Part shown: positions 35,069 to 43,692 of the stretch, in pieces
Layout of the letters: the number at the start of each line of letters is the position of its first letter
Position numbering within the stretch: position 1 is the first letter of the stretch
Assembly: GCF_000166135.1 (NCBI RefSeq)
Contig: NC_014666.1
Coordinates: 2,542,001 to 2,606,000, forward strand
Source: Pseudofrankia inefficax
GTDB taxonomy: Bacteria; Actinomycetota; Actinomycetes; Frankiales; Frankiaceae
DNA: 64,000 nt
Reading direction: 5' to 3'
Notes under the pieces: generated by a model
Seen by the model: the letters and a program-made list of their open reading frames with translations, nothing else
Databases searched by the model: none
What the model was told of the DNA's origin: nothing
Position numbers and translations under genes: made by a program

Positions 35069-35331
35069 GATTCGGTATCGGCGAGCACTTCTGCATGGGT
35101 GCGTCACTGGCCCGCCGTGAAGCCCGCGTGCTTGTGGAGGAGCTGGCTGCCCGCGCGGGCGGGATACAGCTCGAGAGCGATCCGACGCCGCGCGCATCGT
35201 CGCTCGTGCACACCTTCGACCACCTCCCGGTCCACCTCGACGAACAACGCCGAGACCACGCCATGGGCAAACTGTGCCAAAGTTGCGTCAGGCACGCGCA
35301 CCCAAACGGGCTGAACTCCTCCGCCACCTAA
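35065..35331 (+). pseudogene. Cytochrome P450 C-terminal relic
   Basis: Reads FGIGEHFCMGASLARREARV and onward VLVEELAARAGGIQLESDP, ending in a typical P450 tail (SLVHTFDHLPVHLDE) before about 20 foreign residues. Only the heme loop and L-helix remain. The homology begins at the TGA of the dehydrogenase gene, so a deletion or recombination joined the two genes. Not related closely enough to the intact P450 at 24.3 kb to be an obvious copy. Confidence 0.75.
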
Positions 35332-35542
35332 GCCAGCGGCAGGCAGGCCACACTGCACCCCTGCGCCACACGTGTTGCGATCACTAACATTATGGATCAA
35401 GCCACTGAGCTGCGAGAAGACCCGCGAGCGTTCACGCAACAGGCGATGACCCGAAGAGAAGCATCAAGTACCCGATGCCGACAAGTGGTTCGTCTTCCCC
35501 GCTCGGGCGGTTTGTGTCGTTCACACCCCGACGCTATCTGAT

Positions 35543-35559
35543 GGCTCCGGGCCGGAGCC
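35543..35559. terminator. Hairpin downstream of the ketoacyl synthase gene
   Basis: GGCTCCG, 3 bases, CGGAGCC lies 16 bases beyond the stop of the minus-strand gene. GC-rich stem without a clear U-run; a terminator of the actinomycete type. Confidence 0.45.
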
Positions 35560-35574
35560 GTCGCCCGTTGGGGT

Positions 35575-36789
35575 CTATGCGGCCGTGAAGGCGAGGGTGA
35601 CGTTGTGGCCGCCGAATCCGAACGAGTTCCCGATGGCCGCGTGGATGTTTTCTCGCCGTGCTTTGTCGGTGACGATGTCGAGTTTGATCGCCGGGTCGAG
35701 GCGTTCGAGGTTGCGGGTCGGTGGTATCAGCTTGTGGTGGAGGCTGAGGATCGCGACGATCGCGCCGATAGCGCCGGAGGCACCGAGGAGGTGCCCGGTC
35801 ATCGACTTCGACGCGGTCACCGCGGCGTGGTTGCCGATGGCCTGGGTGAGTGCCTCGGCTTCCAGGGGGTCACCGACCGGCGTCGAGGTCGCGTGGGCGT
35901 GGACCAGCCCGATGTCTGTCGGGGCCAGCCCGGCCGTGCGCAAAGCGATGCTGATGGCCCGGGCCTGCCCGGCGGGGTCGGCGGCGACGATGTCGTGGGC
36001 GTCGGACGTCCGTCCGGAGCCAGCGATCGTCGCGTACGCGCGGGCGCCGCGCGCGCGGGCGAACTCGGCGCGTTCTAGGACGACGAGGCCCGCTCCTTCC
36101 CCGAGGACGAAACCATCCCGGTTCGCGTCGAACGGCCGGGAGGCGCCCGCGGGGTCATCGTGGCGGGTGGAGAGCGCCTTCATCTGGGCGAACGCCCCCA
36201 GCGTCAGGCCGGCGATCGGGGCCTCCGCACCGCCCGCGACGACGATGTCGGCGTCGCCCCGGCGGATCATCTCCATGCCGTCCGCGATCGCCTCCGCTCC
36301 GGACGCGCACGCACTCACCGGAGTACGGGCGCCGCCTCGCGCTCCCAGATCGATGCTGACCCAGGCAGCTGGCCCGTTGGCCATCAACATCGTGATGGCA
36401 TGCGGCGAAAGCTTGCGAGGCCCGGCCTCCATCAGAACCTGCTGCTGGGACAAGGTCGTGCGTACTCCACCGATGCCCGTCCCGATCACCACCGAAAGCC
36501 GCTCCGGCTCCACCGCCGGTGTCCCCGCATCCGCCCAGGCCGCCCTGGCGGTCACCACCGCCATCTGCTCGCACCGATCCAACCGGCGTCCCTGGCGGTA
36601 GGACAGCGACGCGGCCGGATCGACCGGCAACTGCCCCACGAGACGCACCGGCAGATCGGCAGCCCACGGCTCCTCCACTGTCGAAATGCCAGACTCGCCC
36701 GCTGTCAGAGCAGCCCACGAGGAATGTAGATCGGCTCCAACCGGAGTCATCGCACCCATACCGGTAACCACGACTTCGCCGCCCGCCAT
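35575..36789 (-). CDS. Beta-ketoacyl-ACP synthase II (FabF/Kas type)
   Basis: 404 residues, full length. Catalytic Cys in TPVSACASGAEA, His in HATSTPVGD, and the Lys/His pair in KSMTGHLLGASG; the C-terminal GNSFGFGGHN loop is present. It condenses acyl groups with malonyl-ACP. No ACP, ketoreductase or second synthase lies nearby, so it is a solitary synthase, perhaps modifying lipids in response to catabolic substrates or left from a larger locus. ATG 36789 is preceded by AGGGGG. A 13-base inverted repeat lies 105 bases upstream. Confidence 0.92.
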   Translation of the reverse strand: MAGGEVVVTGMGAMTPVGADLHSSWAALTAGESGISTVEEPWAADLPVRLVGQLPVDPAASLSYRQGRRLDRCEQMAVVTARAAWADAGTPAVEPERLSVVIGTGIGGVRTTLSQQQVLMEAGPRKLSPHAITMLMANGPAAWVSIDLGARGGARTPVSACASGAEAIADGMEMIRRGDADIVVAGGAEAPIAGLTLGAFAQMKALSTRHDDPAGASRPFDANRDGFVLGEGAGLVVLERAEFARARGARAYATIAGSGRTSDAHDIVAADPAGQARAISIALRTAGLAPTDIGLVHAHATSTPVGDPLEAEALTQAIGNHAAVTASKSMTGHLLGASGAIGAIVAILSLHHKLIPPTRNLERLDPAIKLDIVTDKARRENIHAAIGNSFGFGGHNVTLAFTAA

Positions 36790-36893
36790 GTTGCCCCCTC
36801 AACACTCAGATCACCAACAGTCGCTGCGAGAACCTCGTGCAACGCTGCCAGGCCATCCCTGGAGGGTCCAGCAGGCCAACCTCACGGGTCACC

Positions 36894-36928
36894 AACATCC
36901 ATTTGTGGGTCGCCTACAAATGGATGTT
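36894..36928. promoter_or_regulatory. Thirteen-base perfect inverted repeat, probable operator
   Basis: AACATCCATTTGT, 9 bases, ACAAATGGATGTT. It is A/T-rich compared with its surroundings and sits upstream of the minus-strand ketoacyl synthase. Size and symmetry suit a TetR- or GntR-type dimer. Confidence 0.6.
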
Positions 36929-37085
36929 CATCATCGGCCTGAATCGCCGCAATACGCCAGAAGGATGATCTCGCAAGGATCGAGGAGCGAGGTGCGCTAG
37001 GAGGGCCTGAACCACGCCCACGGTTACGCGGCCTTGACGCGCTCATGCACGGCAGTCGAGTTATGGCGGCCGACAGGCTTCCGCG

Positions 37086-37250
37086 AGGGAGCGCCATCAG
37101 GTCATCGCGCTGCTTGGCTTGTTGCCGCCCCGTCAGCGGCAGGTGATGGCCTGGACGTTCGACGGCTACACCCCCGCCGAGATCGCCGAGGAGCTGGGGC
37201 TGTCGTCCGCGACGGTTCGTGGCTCGCTGCGTAAGGCCCGCAACTACAAC
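37086..37250 (+). pseudogene. Sigma region-4 relic
   Basis: Reads RHQVIALLGLLPPRQRQVMA then WTFDGYTPAEIAEELGLSSA and TVRGSLRKARNY, the C-terminal helix-turn-helix of an ECF-type sigma factor. No region 2 or start is present, and downstream residues are not protein-like. It ends about 130 bases from the Crp-type gene of module 2. Confidence 0.6.
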
Positions 37251-37376
37251 CCGGCAGCCACCTGGCGCCCAGCGGCGCGAGAGGGGCCGGCGGGCGATAG
37301 GCGCGCCCGGGCGAATCGGAAGCTTGGCCACTGCGCGTGGCGGTCCCCCCGCCCAGCCGCCCGGTTCACCGCTAGG

Positions 37377-38270
37377 TCACGGTAGGTGCACAGCGCCCGT
37401 GGGCCCGGTGCCCTCGGCTGGGCTGCTGGTGGCCTGCTGTCCGCTGTGCGGCTGGCCGAGGCCTGCGGCCTCTCTCAGGGCGGCCAGGTCGAGGATCGCG
37501 AACCGTCGGTAGCCGGTTTCGATCACGCCGCGGCTGCGTAGCTCGCGCAGCGCCTTGTGCACGGTGGGGTCTTTGGCGCCGACGAGCGCGGAGAGATCGG
37601 CCTGGGTGAGCGGCATGTCGAGCAACCGGGCGCCGTCAGGACGGTCGGACCCGTAGGCCCGGTCCAGTTCGACGAGCACCCGGGCGACCCGGACAGCTAC
37701 CGAGCAACCGGCGAACTCGACTCGCCTGCGGATGCTGAACCGCGTCTTCGCGACGATGGTCTGGCTGACCGCCGCCGTGGCTGTCGGATCGGCAGCTAGG
37801 TAGCTCGCGAGTTCGTCCGAACTGAGCACCTTGGCCCGCACTTGGCTGACCGCGGTGATCGTGGAGCCGCGTGGCTTGCCGTCGATGGCGGAGAACTCGC
37901 CGATGAGGTCACCACCGTGGCGTACCGCGAGCAGCGCGACGCCGCCATCGTCGGTCAACGCGGTCACCTTCGCCCAGCCGCTGAGCAGCACGAGGGCGAA
38001 CGTCGTCTGGTCGCCCTCCCGGATGATCTGGGTACTGGGCGGGAACTCGCGGAACTCGCCGAGCGCGAGCAACCCTCTCCGGGAGTCCGGGGGCAGCCTG
38101 CTCAGCAGGGTCCGCTCCGGCCAGCGCACCTGCTGTGCCCGCTCGACGATGGCGTCGGCGCGCTGGTGGGAGGTCCGCTGCCGTAGCCGGACGGCGCCGG
38201 GCGCGCCCAGCGAGGAACGTTCGATCATTTCCTGGGTGTCGGCGGCCTCGCGGGTCGGGTTGCTCATCAT
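37377..38270 (-). CDS. Crp/Fnr-type regulator with an N-terminal sigma-module peptide
   Basis: 297 residues. Residues about 14-38 (MIERSSLGAPGAVRLRQRTS) match the MarR-type protein at 16.6-17.5 kb. Then a cyclic-nucleotide-binding-like domain (REFPPSTQIIREGDQTTFAL, GDLIGEFSAIDGKPRGSTIT) and a Crp helix-turn-helix (MPLTQADLSALVGAKDPTVH, KALRELRSRGVIE). ATG 38270 overlaps the sigma gene by ATGA. The GEFSAIDGKPRGSTI loop resembles the cNMP pocket but ligand binding is untested. Confidence 0.85.
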   Translation of the reverse strand: MMSNPTREAADTQEMIERSSLGAPGAVRLRQRTSHQRADAIVERAQQVRWPERTLLSRLPPDSRRGLLALGEFREFPPSTQIIREGDQTTFALVLLSGWAKVTALTDDGGVALLAVRHGGDLIGEFSAIDGKPRGSTITAVSQVRAKVLSSDELASYLAADPTATAAVSQTIVAKTRFSIRRRVEFAGCSVAVRVARVLVELDRAYGSDRPDGARLLDMPLTQADLSALVGAKDPTVHKALRELRSRGVIETGYRRFAILDLAALREAAGLGQPHSGQQATSSPAEGTGPTGAVHLP

Positions 38271-39154
38271 TGCGATCTCTCCTGACCCTGCACCGTCCTG
38301 CGGTGTCGGGAGAGCAGCCCTTCCACGGCCCGGGGAGTGGAGCCGTCAGCGAGGATTTCCGCGATCTCGCTGTGGGTGTAGCCGTCGGTGGCGAGGGCGA
38401 GCACGAGCTGGGTGCGCTCGTTCGGGATCTTGCTCAGGAGCCGTCGAACGGTGTCGAGCGCGATGACGATGTCCTCGGGATCGGCCGCCGCGGCCCAGGT
38501 CTGGTTGTAGTGGATCGCCTCGGCGTCGCCGTTGCTGTGCCACCTGCGCTGTTCCCGGTTCCACAGCCGGTAGGTGTTGGCGAACTCGTACAGGCAAGTC
38601 CCGACGAAGTAGGTCTTGAGGGTGGCGCCTCCTTCCAGGGTCCAGCCACCGTTGACGAGCGCGGCCCGGCGGAAGGCGGGCAACGCCCTGGCTACCGTCT
38701 CGAAGGCGAGTTCCTCGACGTCGTCGGGCGTCAGGCGGGTGTCCTCGTCCCGCTCGGAACGCAGCCCGTAGATGCCCTTCTGCGCGCAGTAGAAGAAGAT
38801 CGTCCCTTTGCCGATCCAGGCGAGCATGACCTGCAGGGCGTAGCGGGAGAGTTCGTGCTGGAACAGGTCGTAGTCGGGCCCCTCGAAGCCCGCCAAGGCT
38901 AGGTCGTTGCGGAGCTGGGCGTCGATCGCGCGCCGGGGAAGGCTGTCCAACCGTCGCGCCAGCAGTTCGGCGGCGGCCCGCGCCGCCTTGCCGTTGGGGC
39001 TGTCCTCGGACTCCAGGTCGGCCAGCTGCGAGAGCTGTACCGGCACGTCGTGCCCGCCCGCCGCGTTCTCGCCTTCTGCGGGCTCCTGAACACGTTGTAG
39101 ACGCGATGTCTCGCCGTCAGCGGCATCCAGACTGGATGCGGCGGGGCGGGGCAT
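38267..39154 (-). CDS. Sigma-70-family-like factor, copy 2
   Basis: 295 residues from ATG 39154, AGGGAG upstream. Paralogue of 17504-18388 along its length: LRNDLALAGFEGPDYDLFQH, LQVMLAWIGKG, LTPDDVEELAFETV, GGWTLEGGATLKTYFVGTCL, and the region-4-like LATDGYTHSEIAEILADGST. The N-terminal 50-70 residues diverge most. Same leader and promoter as copy 1, same coupling to a regulator, but the partner is Crp-like. Probably a duplicated module with a swapped sensor. Confidence 0.8.
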   Translation of the reverse strand: MPRPAASSLDAADGETSRLQRVQEPAEGENAAGGHDVPVQLSQLADLESEDSPNGKAARAAAELLARRLDSLPRRAIDAQLRNDLALAGFEGPDYDLFQHELSRYALQVMLAWIGKGTIFFYCAQKGIYGLRSERDEDTRLTPDDVEELAFETVARALPAFRRAALVNGGWTLEGGATLKTYFVGTCLYEFANTYRLWNREQRRWHSNGDAEAIHYNQTWAAAADPEDIVIALDTVRRLLSKIPNERTQLVLALATDGYTHSEIAEILADGSTPRAVEGLLSRHRRTVQGQERSQ

Positions 39155-39217
39155 AGTCGCGACTCCCTGGGGTGCGGGCTCCTCAACTGCCGAGGAGATG
39201 CAGTAGACGAACCCTCC

Positions 39218-39316
39218 TAGGTCGGCGTCTCCGCGCCTCCCCACGGCCACCTTCAAGATTTTTTCGGCGTTGCCGTGAGGAGGTCGTACGTGGGGTTCGA
39301 CGACGCTCTCGACCTA
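39218..39316. promoter_or_regulatory. Divergent promoter pair of sigma module 2
   Basis: Minus strand: GTGGGG (39244-39239), 14 bases, CGACCTA (39224-39218). Plus strand: GTGGGG (39290-39295), 14 bases, CGACCTA (39310-39316). TTCAAGATTTTTTCGG (39252-39267) between them is identical to module 1. The plus-strand promoter now faces decayed sequence. Confidence 0.65.
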
Positions 39317-39882
39317 CATCAAGGACGACATCCGACCGACCTGTCCCAGCGGCGAGCGCCCACGGTCCCGACGGAGACGGACGGGCGCCGGACCAGCCCG
39401 GGTCAGGGTCATCCGCAGCGCGGCCACGCGGGAGTTTGGCTCAGTGCTACAGCAGCGGGCCGCCAGTTCTCACCGGCGGGCCGCACAGGGTCCGGACTGT
39501 GCACAAGCGAGCTTGGGAGGTCCCCCCGGGTAGCGCCTCCCAGACGGTTCGTCGCGTCGCGTCTCGCCGCCACGGCGACCAGCTCCGCGCGTCGAGCGCG
39601 CGCCGCTGGCTCACTGGGGGAGTCGTGGCGGAGGCTTCAGGGTGGCCGAAGGAGTCGAATCACCCATGATCAGTTTCAGTGAATGCGGCGAGAGGTCTTT
39701 CGGTGCGGGTCACCGGTGCTCACAGTTCCCCGTCGCGAGGAGGGCGAGATCGAAGACTTCACGGAGACCGGTCATGCACGGATGGGCCGCGTCCCCCCTC
39801 GTTCGTACACGATCGTCGGCGGCTAGGCGGCCCCGGTGGACTCGAGTCTGTGCAGTCCTGCGCCTGTTAGTCCGCCGCCGGG
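39317..39882. other. Decayed region downstream of the module 2 plus-strand promoter
   Basis: The first 40 bases resemble the leader of the membrane gene at 18593 (ACATC and CCTGTCCCAG shared), but the ribosome site and coding sequence are gone. No other gene is visible up to 39882. Confidence 0.4.
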
Positions 39883-40848
39883 CTAACAGATCGTGGCGGC
39901 GGGCGTCGGGTCGGCCTCGGCCGGGTCCGTCAGGGCTCCCATCGTCGTACGTATGGTCGTCTGGCCCTCCGGGGTCCGGGAGGTGATCAACGAGAAGTCC
40001 TCCTGGTAGTCGACAATCGTGAGCGTCACGTCGTGGCAGTGTGCCCGGGCCGCCGCCGCGAAGTCCCGATTGTTGAACCGAAGCGCATCATGGCTGCTCA
40101 CGATCAGCCGGATGATGAGCTCGGGGCGCTGCGCCAGGACAGTGAAGGGGTTTCCCTGGGCCCAGGCGTCCGGCGCGGTCTGGGGCGTGCCGCCGAAGAA
40201 CGCCCGTACGCTCGACGACAGCGGGGTGGGGTGAATCTGGCCGGCCGCGTCGAGTGGCCATCCGTAGAAACCGGCGATACCGACGAAGGCTTTCGGCTCG
40301 GCGGTGCCGGACACCAGGCAGGCACCGCTCAGCTGCGCGGCATTGAGAGCGGCGACGGCACCTACCATGGCCCCATCGGACCACCCGACCAGCGCGACAG
40401 CCTTCGGATCACCGCCGAACCTGCCGGCGAAGGCGCTGGCCGTCCGTACTGCGCAGGCCGCCTGCTCGTAGCCCAGCGGATAGCCGCCTGCGCTGATTCC
40501 GGTCCAGTCCACGTTGAACACCACGGCCCCGCTGGCGGCGAGGCCGTCCGCGAAGGTCGCCATGTCCGCGCGGCTCCCGCAGCAGCCGTGCATCAGAACG
40601 AAAACGGGCAGCGGGCCGTTTGCGTCCGCCGCAGGGGTGAGGACGTCGAGGGAATAGCCCGGCGAGTACTCGAAGGTCGCGCGCACCATGCCGTGCGGCT
40701 CGGTGGCCGGGTGCCACTGCCTGGTGCAGCCGGCCAGGCCGCACAGCGCCAGCACGACGACGCACACAGCGCCCGCCATGCGGCGGCGCGCTGCCACCGG
40801 CCGGCGCGCGCCCGTCGACGGCCAGACGCCCGTCGAGGCCGGGCTCAC
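39883..40848 (-). CDS. Secreted lipoprotein alpha/beta hydrolase
   Basis: 321 residues from GTG 40848, which overlaps the upstream LCP stop (GTGA). A basic N-terminus leads to MAGAVCVVVLALCGLAGC, with lipobox LAGC, so it is a membrane-anchored lipoprotein. The hydrolase domain has FVLMHGCCGSRADMATF (oxyanion), VALVGWSDGAMVGAV (nucleophile Ser in GWSDG) and a late DYQEDFSLI region; family resembles dienelactone-hydrolase or platelet-activating-factor-hydrolase-like esterases. Last gene of the envelope operon. Substrate unknown, possibly a cell-wall ester. Confidence 0.82.
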   Translation of the reverse strand: MSPASTGVWPSTGARRPVAARRRMAGAVCVVVLALCGLAGCTRQWHPATEPHGMVRATFEYSPGYSLDVLTPAADANGPLPVFVLMHGCCGSRADMATFADGLAASGAVVFNVDWTGISAGGYPLGYEQAACAVRTASAFAGRFGGDPKAVALVGWSDGAMVGAVAALNAAQLSGACLVSGTAEPKAFVGIAGFYGWPLDAAGQIHPTPLSSSVRAFFGGTPQTAPDAWAQGNPFTVLAQRPELIIRLIVSSHDALRFNNRDFAAAARAHCHDVTLTIVDYQEDFSLITSRTPEGQTTIRTTMGALTDPAEADPTPAATIC

Positions 40849-41921
40849 GACGCGTCGCCACGTACGAAGGACTGGAGCATGGTCGTGGCGGCCGGCTGTG
40901 TCAGTACCTGGTAAGAGACGCTGCCCCAGTGCAGCGGCTCGAACGGGGACAGGCGCTCCAGGTCGGTCTGGGCACGCTGGGACGGCAGCTGCACCGTCTT
41001 GATGCCGTGGGCCTTCGCGACTGTCGTGACAATCCGGGCCAGCTCCGTCCCGGCTAGGTCCTGGTCGACGACCAGATGGTTGCGCACCGCCCAAAGCACC
41101 CGCAACAGGGCGAGGGGATCCTTGATCCGCCCGATCTGGCGGAAGATCGTCCGCACCAGCTCCGCTTGCCGGTTGATGCGTTCGACGTCGCCGTCGTTCG
41201 TTCCGACCCAGCGCGTCCCGTCGTACTGCTCGTAGAGCCGGGACCGGGCGAACGCGAGGGCCTGCGCCCCGCTGAGGTGCTGGGTTCCCGCGTTGGCGTG
41301 AAATCCGGTCACCAGGTCTCGGGCCGGCCGGCCGAACGAGAGGTCCACCCCTCCAAGCAGATCGACGACGGCGACGAGCACCACGAAGTCGACCTGGACG
41401 ACATGATCGACGTCGATGCCGGTGACCGAGCGGACCGCGGCCAGCAGGCTCTCGGTGCCGAAGCTGTAGGCGGCGCCGAGCTTCTGGACGCCATGGCCCG
41501 GCACGGGGGCACGGAGGTCACGCGGGATCTGTAGCAGCGCGCTCGGACCGCCGGGGAGCAGCCGCAGGATCGCGATCGAGTCCGCACGCTGGCCGTCGAG
41601 GGTGCCCACATGCTCGGCCGCGCCGGAGCCGAGCGTGTCCCGCCGGTCACTGGCCACGAACAGCACGTAGGTCGGTGAGCGGCCGTGCGGGGGGGCGGAC
41701 CCGAAATCGATCGCCGTATGGCGCAGCAACGCGGACAGCACGAGCTGGCGCGACTGGGTGGGGAACCCGACGACGGCGACCGTCAGCGCGACCGCCACGG
41801 CGCAGAACGCCGCCAGTACTGCCCGTGCGGTCCGTCGCATCACCGTGCGCGCACCTGGCGGCGGCCAGCCGTCTCCCGGCTGGGCCGCCTCGCCGGTCTT
41901 CCCGTCCTGGCTGGTCGTCAC
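40845..41921 (-). CDS. LytR-CpsA-Psr family protein
   Basis: 358 residues, GTG 41921 overlapping the upstream stop (GTGA). One membrane helix (about 32-52, AVLAAFCAVAVALTVAVVGF), then the LCP domain: YVLFVASDRRDT (unusual for the family's GSDxR), RADSIAILRL, QIPRDLRAPVPGHG, KLGAAYSFG, FARSRLYEQYDG and DVERINRQAELV. LCP enzymes attach glycopolymers to peptidoglycan outside the membrane. It is the second LCP gene in the window and unlike the first has no LytR_C domain. Confidence 0.88.
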   Translation of the reverse strand: MTTSQDGKTGEAAQPGDGWPPPGARTVMRRTARAVLAAFCAVAVALTVAVVGFPTQSRQLVLSALLRHTAIDFGSAPPHGRSPTYVLFVASDRRDTLGSGAAEHVGTLDGQRADSIAILRLLPGGPSALLQIPRDLRAPVPGHGVQKLGAAYSFGTESLLAAVRSVTGIDVDHVVQVDFVVLVAVVDLLGGVDLSFGRPARDLVTGFHANAGTQHLSGAQALAFARSRLYEQYDGTRWVGTNDGDVERINRQAELVRTIFRQIGRIKDPLALLRVLWAVRNHLVVDQDLAGTELARIVTTVAKAHGIKTVQLPSQRAQTDLERLSPFEPLHWGSVSYQVLTQPAATTMLQSFVRGDAS

Positions 41922-43690
41922 GTGTTGGACGACGGGTCACAGAAGAGGTTTTCGCAGAAGGTCGGTGAAGGCGTCGTGGGCGGCGGAGGTGGTTGCGTCG
42001 GCGGCGGACTCACCGGGTCTGTTGTCTGCCCCTGGTTCGCGTCGAACGGGTGGTTCAGGGTCTTGGCCGGCTCCTCGGTGCCCAGTGTCGGGGGTGGCGC
42101 GGCCGGGGACTGCGTCGGCGGCGTGGTCGACGGGGTCGGGGTGGCCGATGGGGCCGATGGGGTGGCCGTCGGGTTGTGGGTCTCGGTGGGCTCCGGCGCG
42201 CGGTTGCTTCCCTCGCCGCCGTGCGTGCCGTGCACCACGACGTCGACGTGGAGGACCTTCGTGTCCCCGTTCCCGAGGCGCATCACCGCGTAGATCTGGT
42301 AGTCGCCGGGCCGAGCCCACTGGTGGCTGATGTGCTCGCCGGAGAGCTCGGTGCCGTCGCCGAGGTTCCAGTCGACCGAGGCAACGCTCACTCCAGGGCC
42401 GTGCACGATCGCGAGGCCCACCTCCTGGCCCGGCTTCGGTTGCGCGTCGGACAGCGCGATCTTCAAGTCGGTGGTGTCCTGGGGTGCGTCACTCGCCGGC
42501 GGCGGGGTCGTCGGGGGCGGGGTCGTCGGCGGCGTCGGGGTGGTCGGCGGCTGGGTCGGCTGGCCGCCGGTGGGCGAGCCCGCGCCGCCGACGGGCAGGT
42601 ATTTCTCGACGGAGTGCACCTGGCCGTCGAGGCGGATGACCCCCGCCTCCGGGCCGTCCGGATTGTTGAAGAAGACGTACTCGCTGCGGGCGAACATGTC
42701 GAAGTGGACGCCTGGTGGTACGACCTTCGTGGAGTCGAGCACCCCGTACTGCCCAGGCTGGCCCGTGTCGACGATGTGGACGATGCCCTTGCTGTAGTCG
42801 GGGACGAACACGCGCGAGCCGGCCTGCACCGGCCGGCCGAGCTCGTCGCCGCTCGCGCCCAGATCCCGGGCCCGGTCGCAGGTGTGGGTGTGCAGGTCGA
42901 TCGCCACGACGATGCCGCGGGCGCTCGACGCGGCGTACAGGATGGAGCCGCTCGCGGTCGCCGACAGGGTGACCTTGGCGTCACCGGCCAGGGCCGGGCA
43001 GGAGGTCGTCGCGCCGCCCGTTGCGTACCGGGCGGCCAGGCCCGGGTGCGTCGCGACGACCGCCCGGCCACCGACGAGAACCAGCTCGGAGCTCTTCAGC
43101 GCCGGGCCGGAACGCTCCACTGACGCGTTCGCGCCCTTGATGCGGATCACCGAACCGGTCTGGCGGTCGAGCGTCCACACGGTGTCGGAGTCGTCGACGA
43201 CGGAGTCGTCCGCCGACACGCCCGTCGACGGCGGCAGCACCGACGGGCCGGGCTTGAGCGTGGCCGGGTCGAGCGGGTACACGACGCCCGTGCCGTCGTC
43301 GACGACGTAGGCCCGGGACTTCCCGACCAGGACGTCGCGCTGCGTCGTGGTGCTGCCGGCGCCCGGTACGTCCTTGACGGTGAAGGTCGCGCCCTGGACG
43401 GCCTTGATCGCCGCTGAGCGCGCGTCGATGAAGTAGGCGTCGGTACCTGCCTGCACTACCGCGGAGGACGGCGCGCCGAGGCTGACGGTCGTCACGATCT
43501 GCGCCGACGAGCCGTCGACGAGAACAGCGTGGCTGTCGAGCAGCGAGCCCAGCCACGCGCTCGATGCCGGGAAGTCGACGGCCGTGGGCCGCAGCGGGTG
43601 GGCCCGTGCCGCGACCGCGACGTACACGCCGCACAGAACCAGGCACAGGGCCGCAGCCAGGGTAGCCGGCCGGCGCATAGCATTCTTCAC
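41918..43690 (-). CDS. Membrane-anchored propeller protein with PKD domain
   Basis: 590 residues. GTG 43690 has GGGAGG 8 bases upstream and lies 2 bases after the transglutaminase stop. One N-terminal helix (LAAALCLVLCGVYVAVAARA) anchors it; the exterior part has repeated blades (VLVGKSRAYVVDDGTGVVYP, DTVWTLDRQTGSVIRIKGAN, ARGIVVAIDLHTHTC) suggesting a beta propeller. A Thr/Pro linker leads to a PKD domain (VDWNLGDGTELSG, ISHQWARPGDYQIYAVM) and a Pro/Thr-rich tail. Probably binds carbohydrate or protein in the wall. Confidence 0.75.
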   Translation of the reverse strand: MKNAMRRPATLAAALCLVLCGVYVAVAARAHPLRPTAVDFPASSAWLGSLLDSHAVLVDGSSAQIVTTVSLGAPSSAVVQAGTDAYFIDARSAAIKAVQGATFTVKDVPGAGSTTTQRDVLVGKSRAYVVDDGTGVVYPLDPATLKPGPSVLPPSTGVSADDSVVDDSDTVWTLDRQTGSVIRIKGANASVERSGPALKSSELVLVGGRAVVATHPGLAARYATGGATTSCPALAGDAKVTLSATASGSILYAASSARGIVVAIDLHTHTCDRARDLGASGDELGRPVQAGSRVFVPDYSKGIVHIVDTGQPGQYGVLDSTKVVPPGVHFDMFARSEYVFFNNPDGPEAGVIRLDGQVHSVEKYLPVGGAGSPTGGQPTQPPTTPTPPTTPPPTTPPPASDAPQDTTDLKIALSDAQPKPGQEVGLAIVHGPGVSVASVDWNLGDGTELSGEHISHQWARPGDYQIYAVMRLGNGDTKVLHVDVVVHGTHGGEGSNRAPEPTETHNPTATPSAPSATPTPSTTPPTQSPAAPPPTLGTEEPAKTLNHPFDANQGQTTDPVSPPPTQPPPPPTTPSPTFCENLFCDPSSNT

Positions 43691-43692
43691 GG

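Noticed and set aside
39600-39672. A tRNA-like stretch with GGAGTCGAATC
   Set aside because: The T-arm consensus GTTCRA and a matching acceptor stem are absent.
39275-39682. A 135-residue frame after the module 2 promoter
   Set aside because: It starts inside the promoter, lacks a ribosome site and aligns with decayed leader sequence from module 1.
41993-43123. Long plus-strand frames opposite the envelope operon
   Set aside because: Shadow frames of high-GC minus-strand genes with clear domains and coupled starts.
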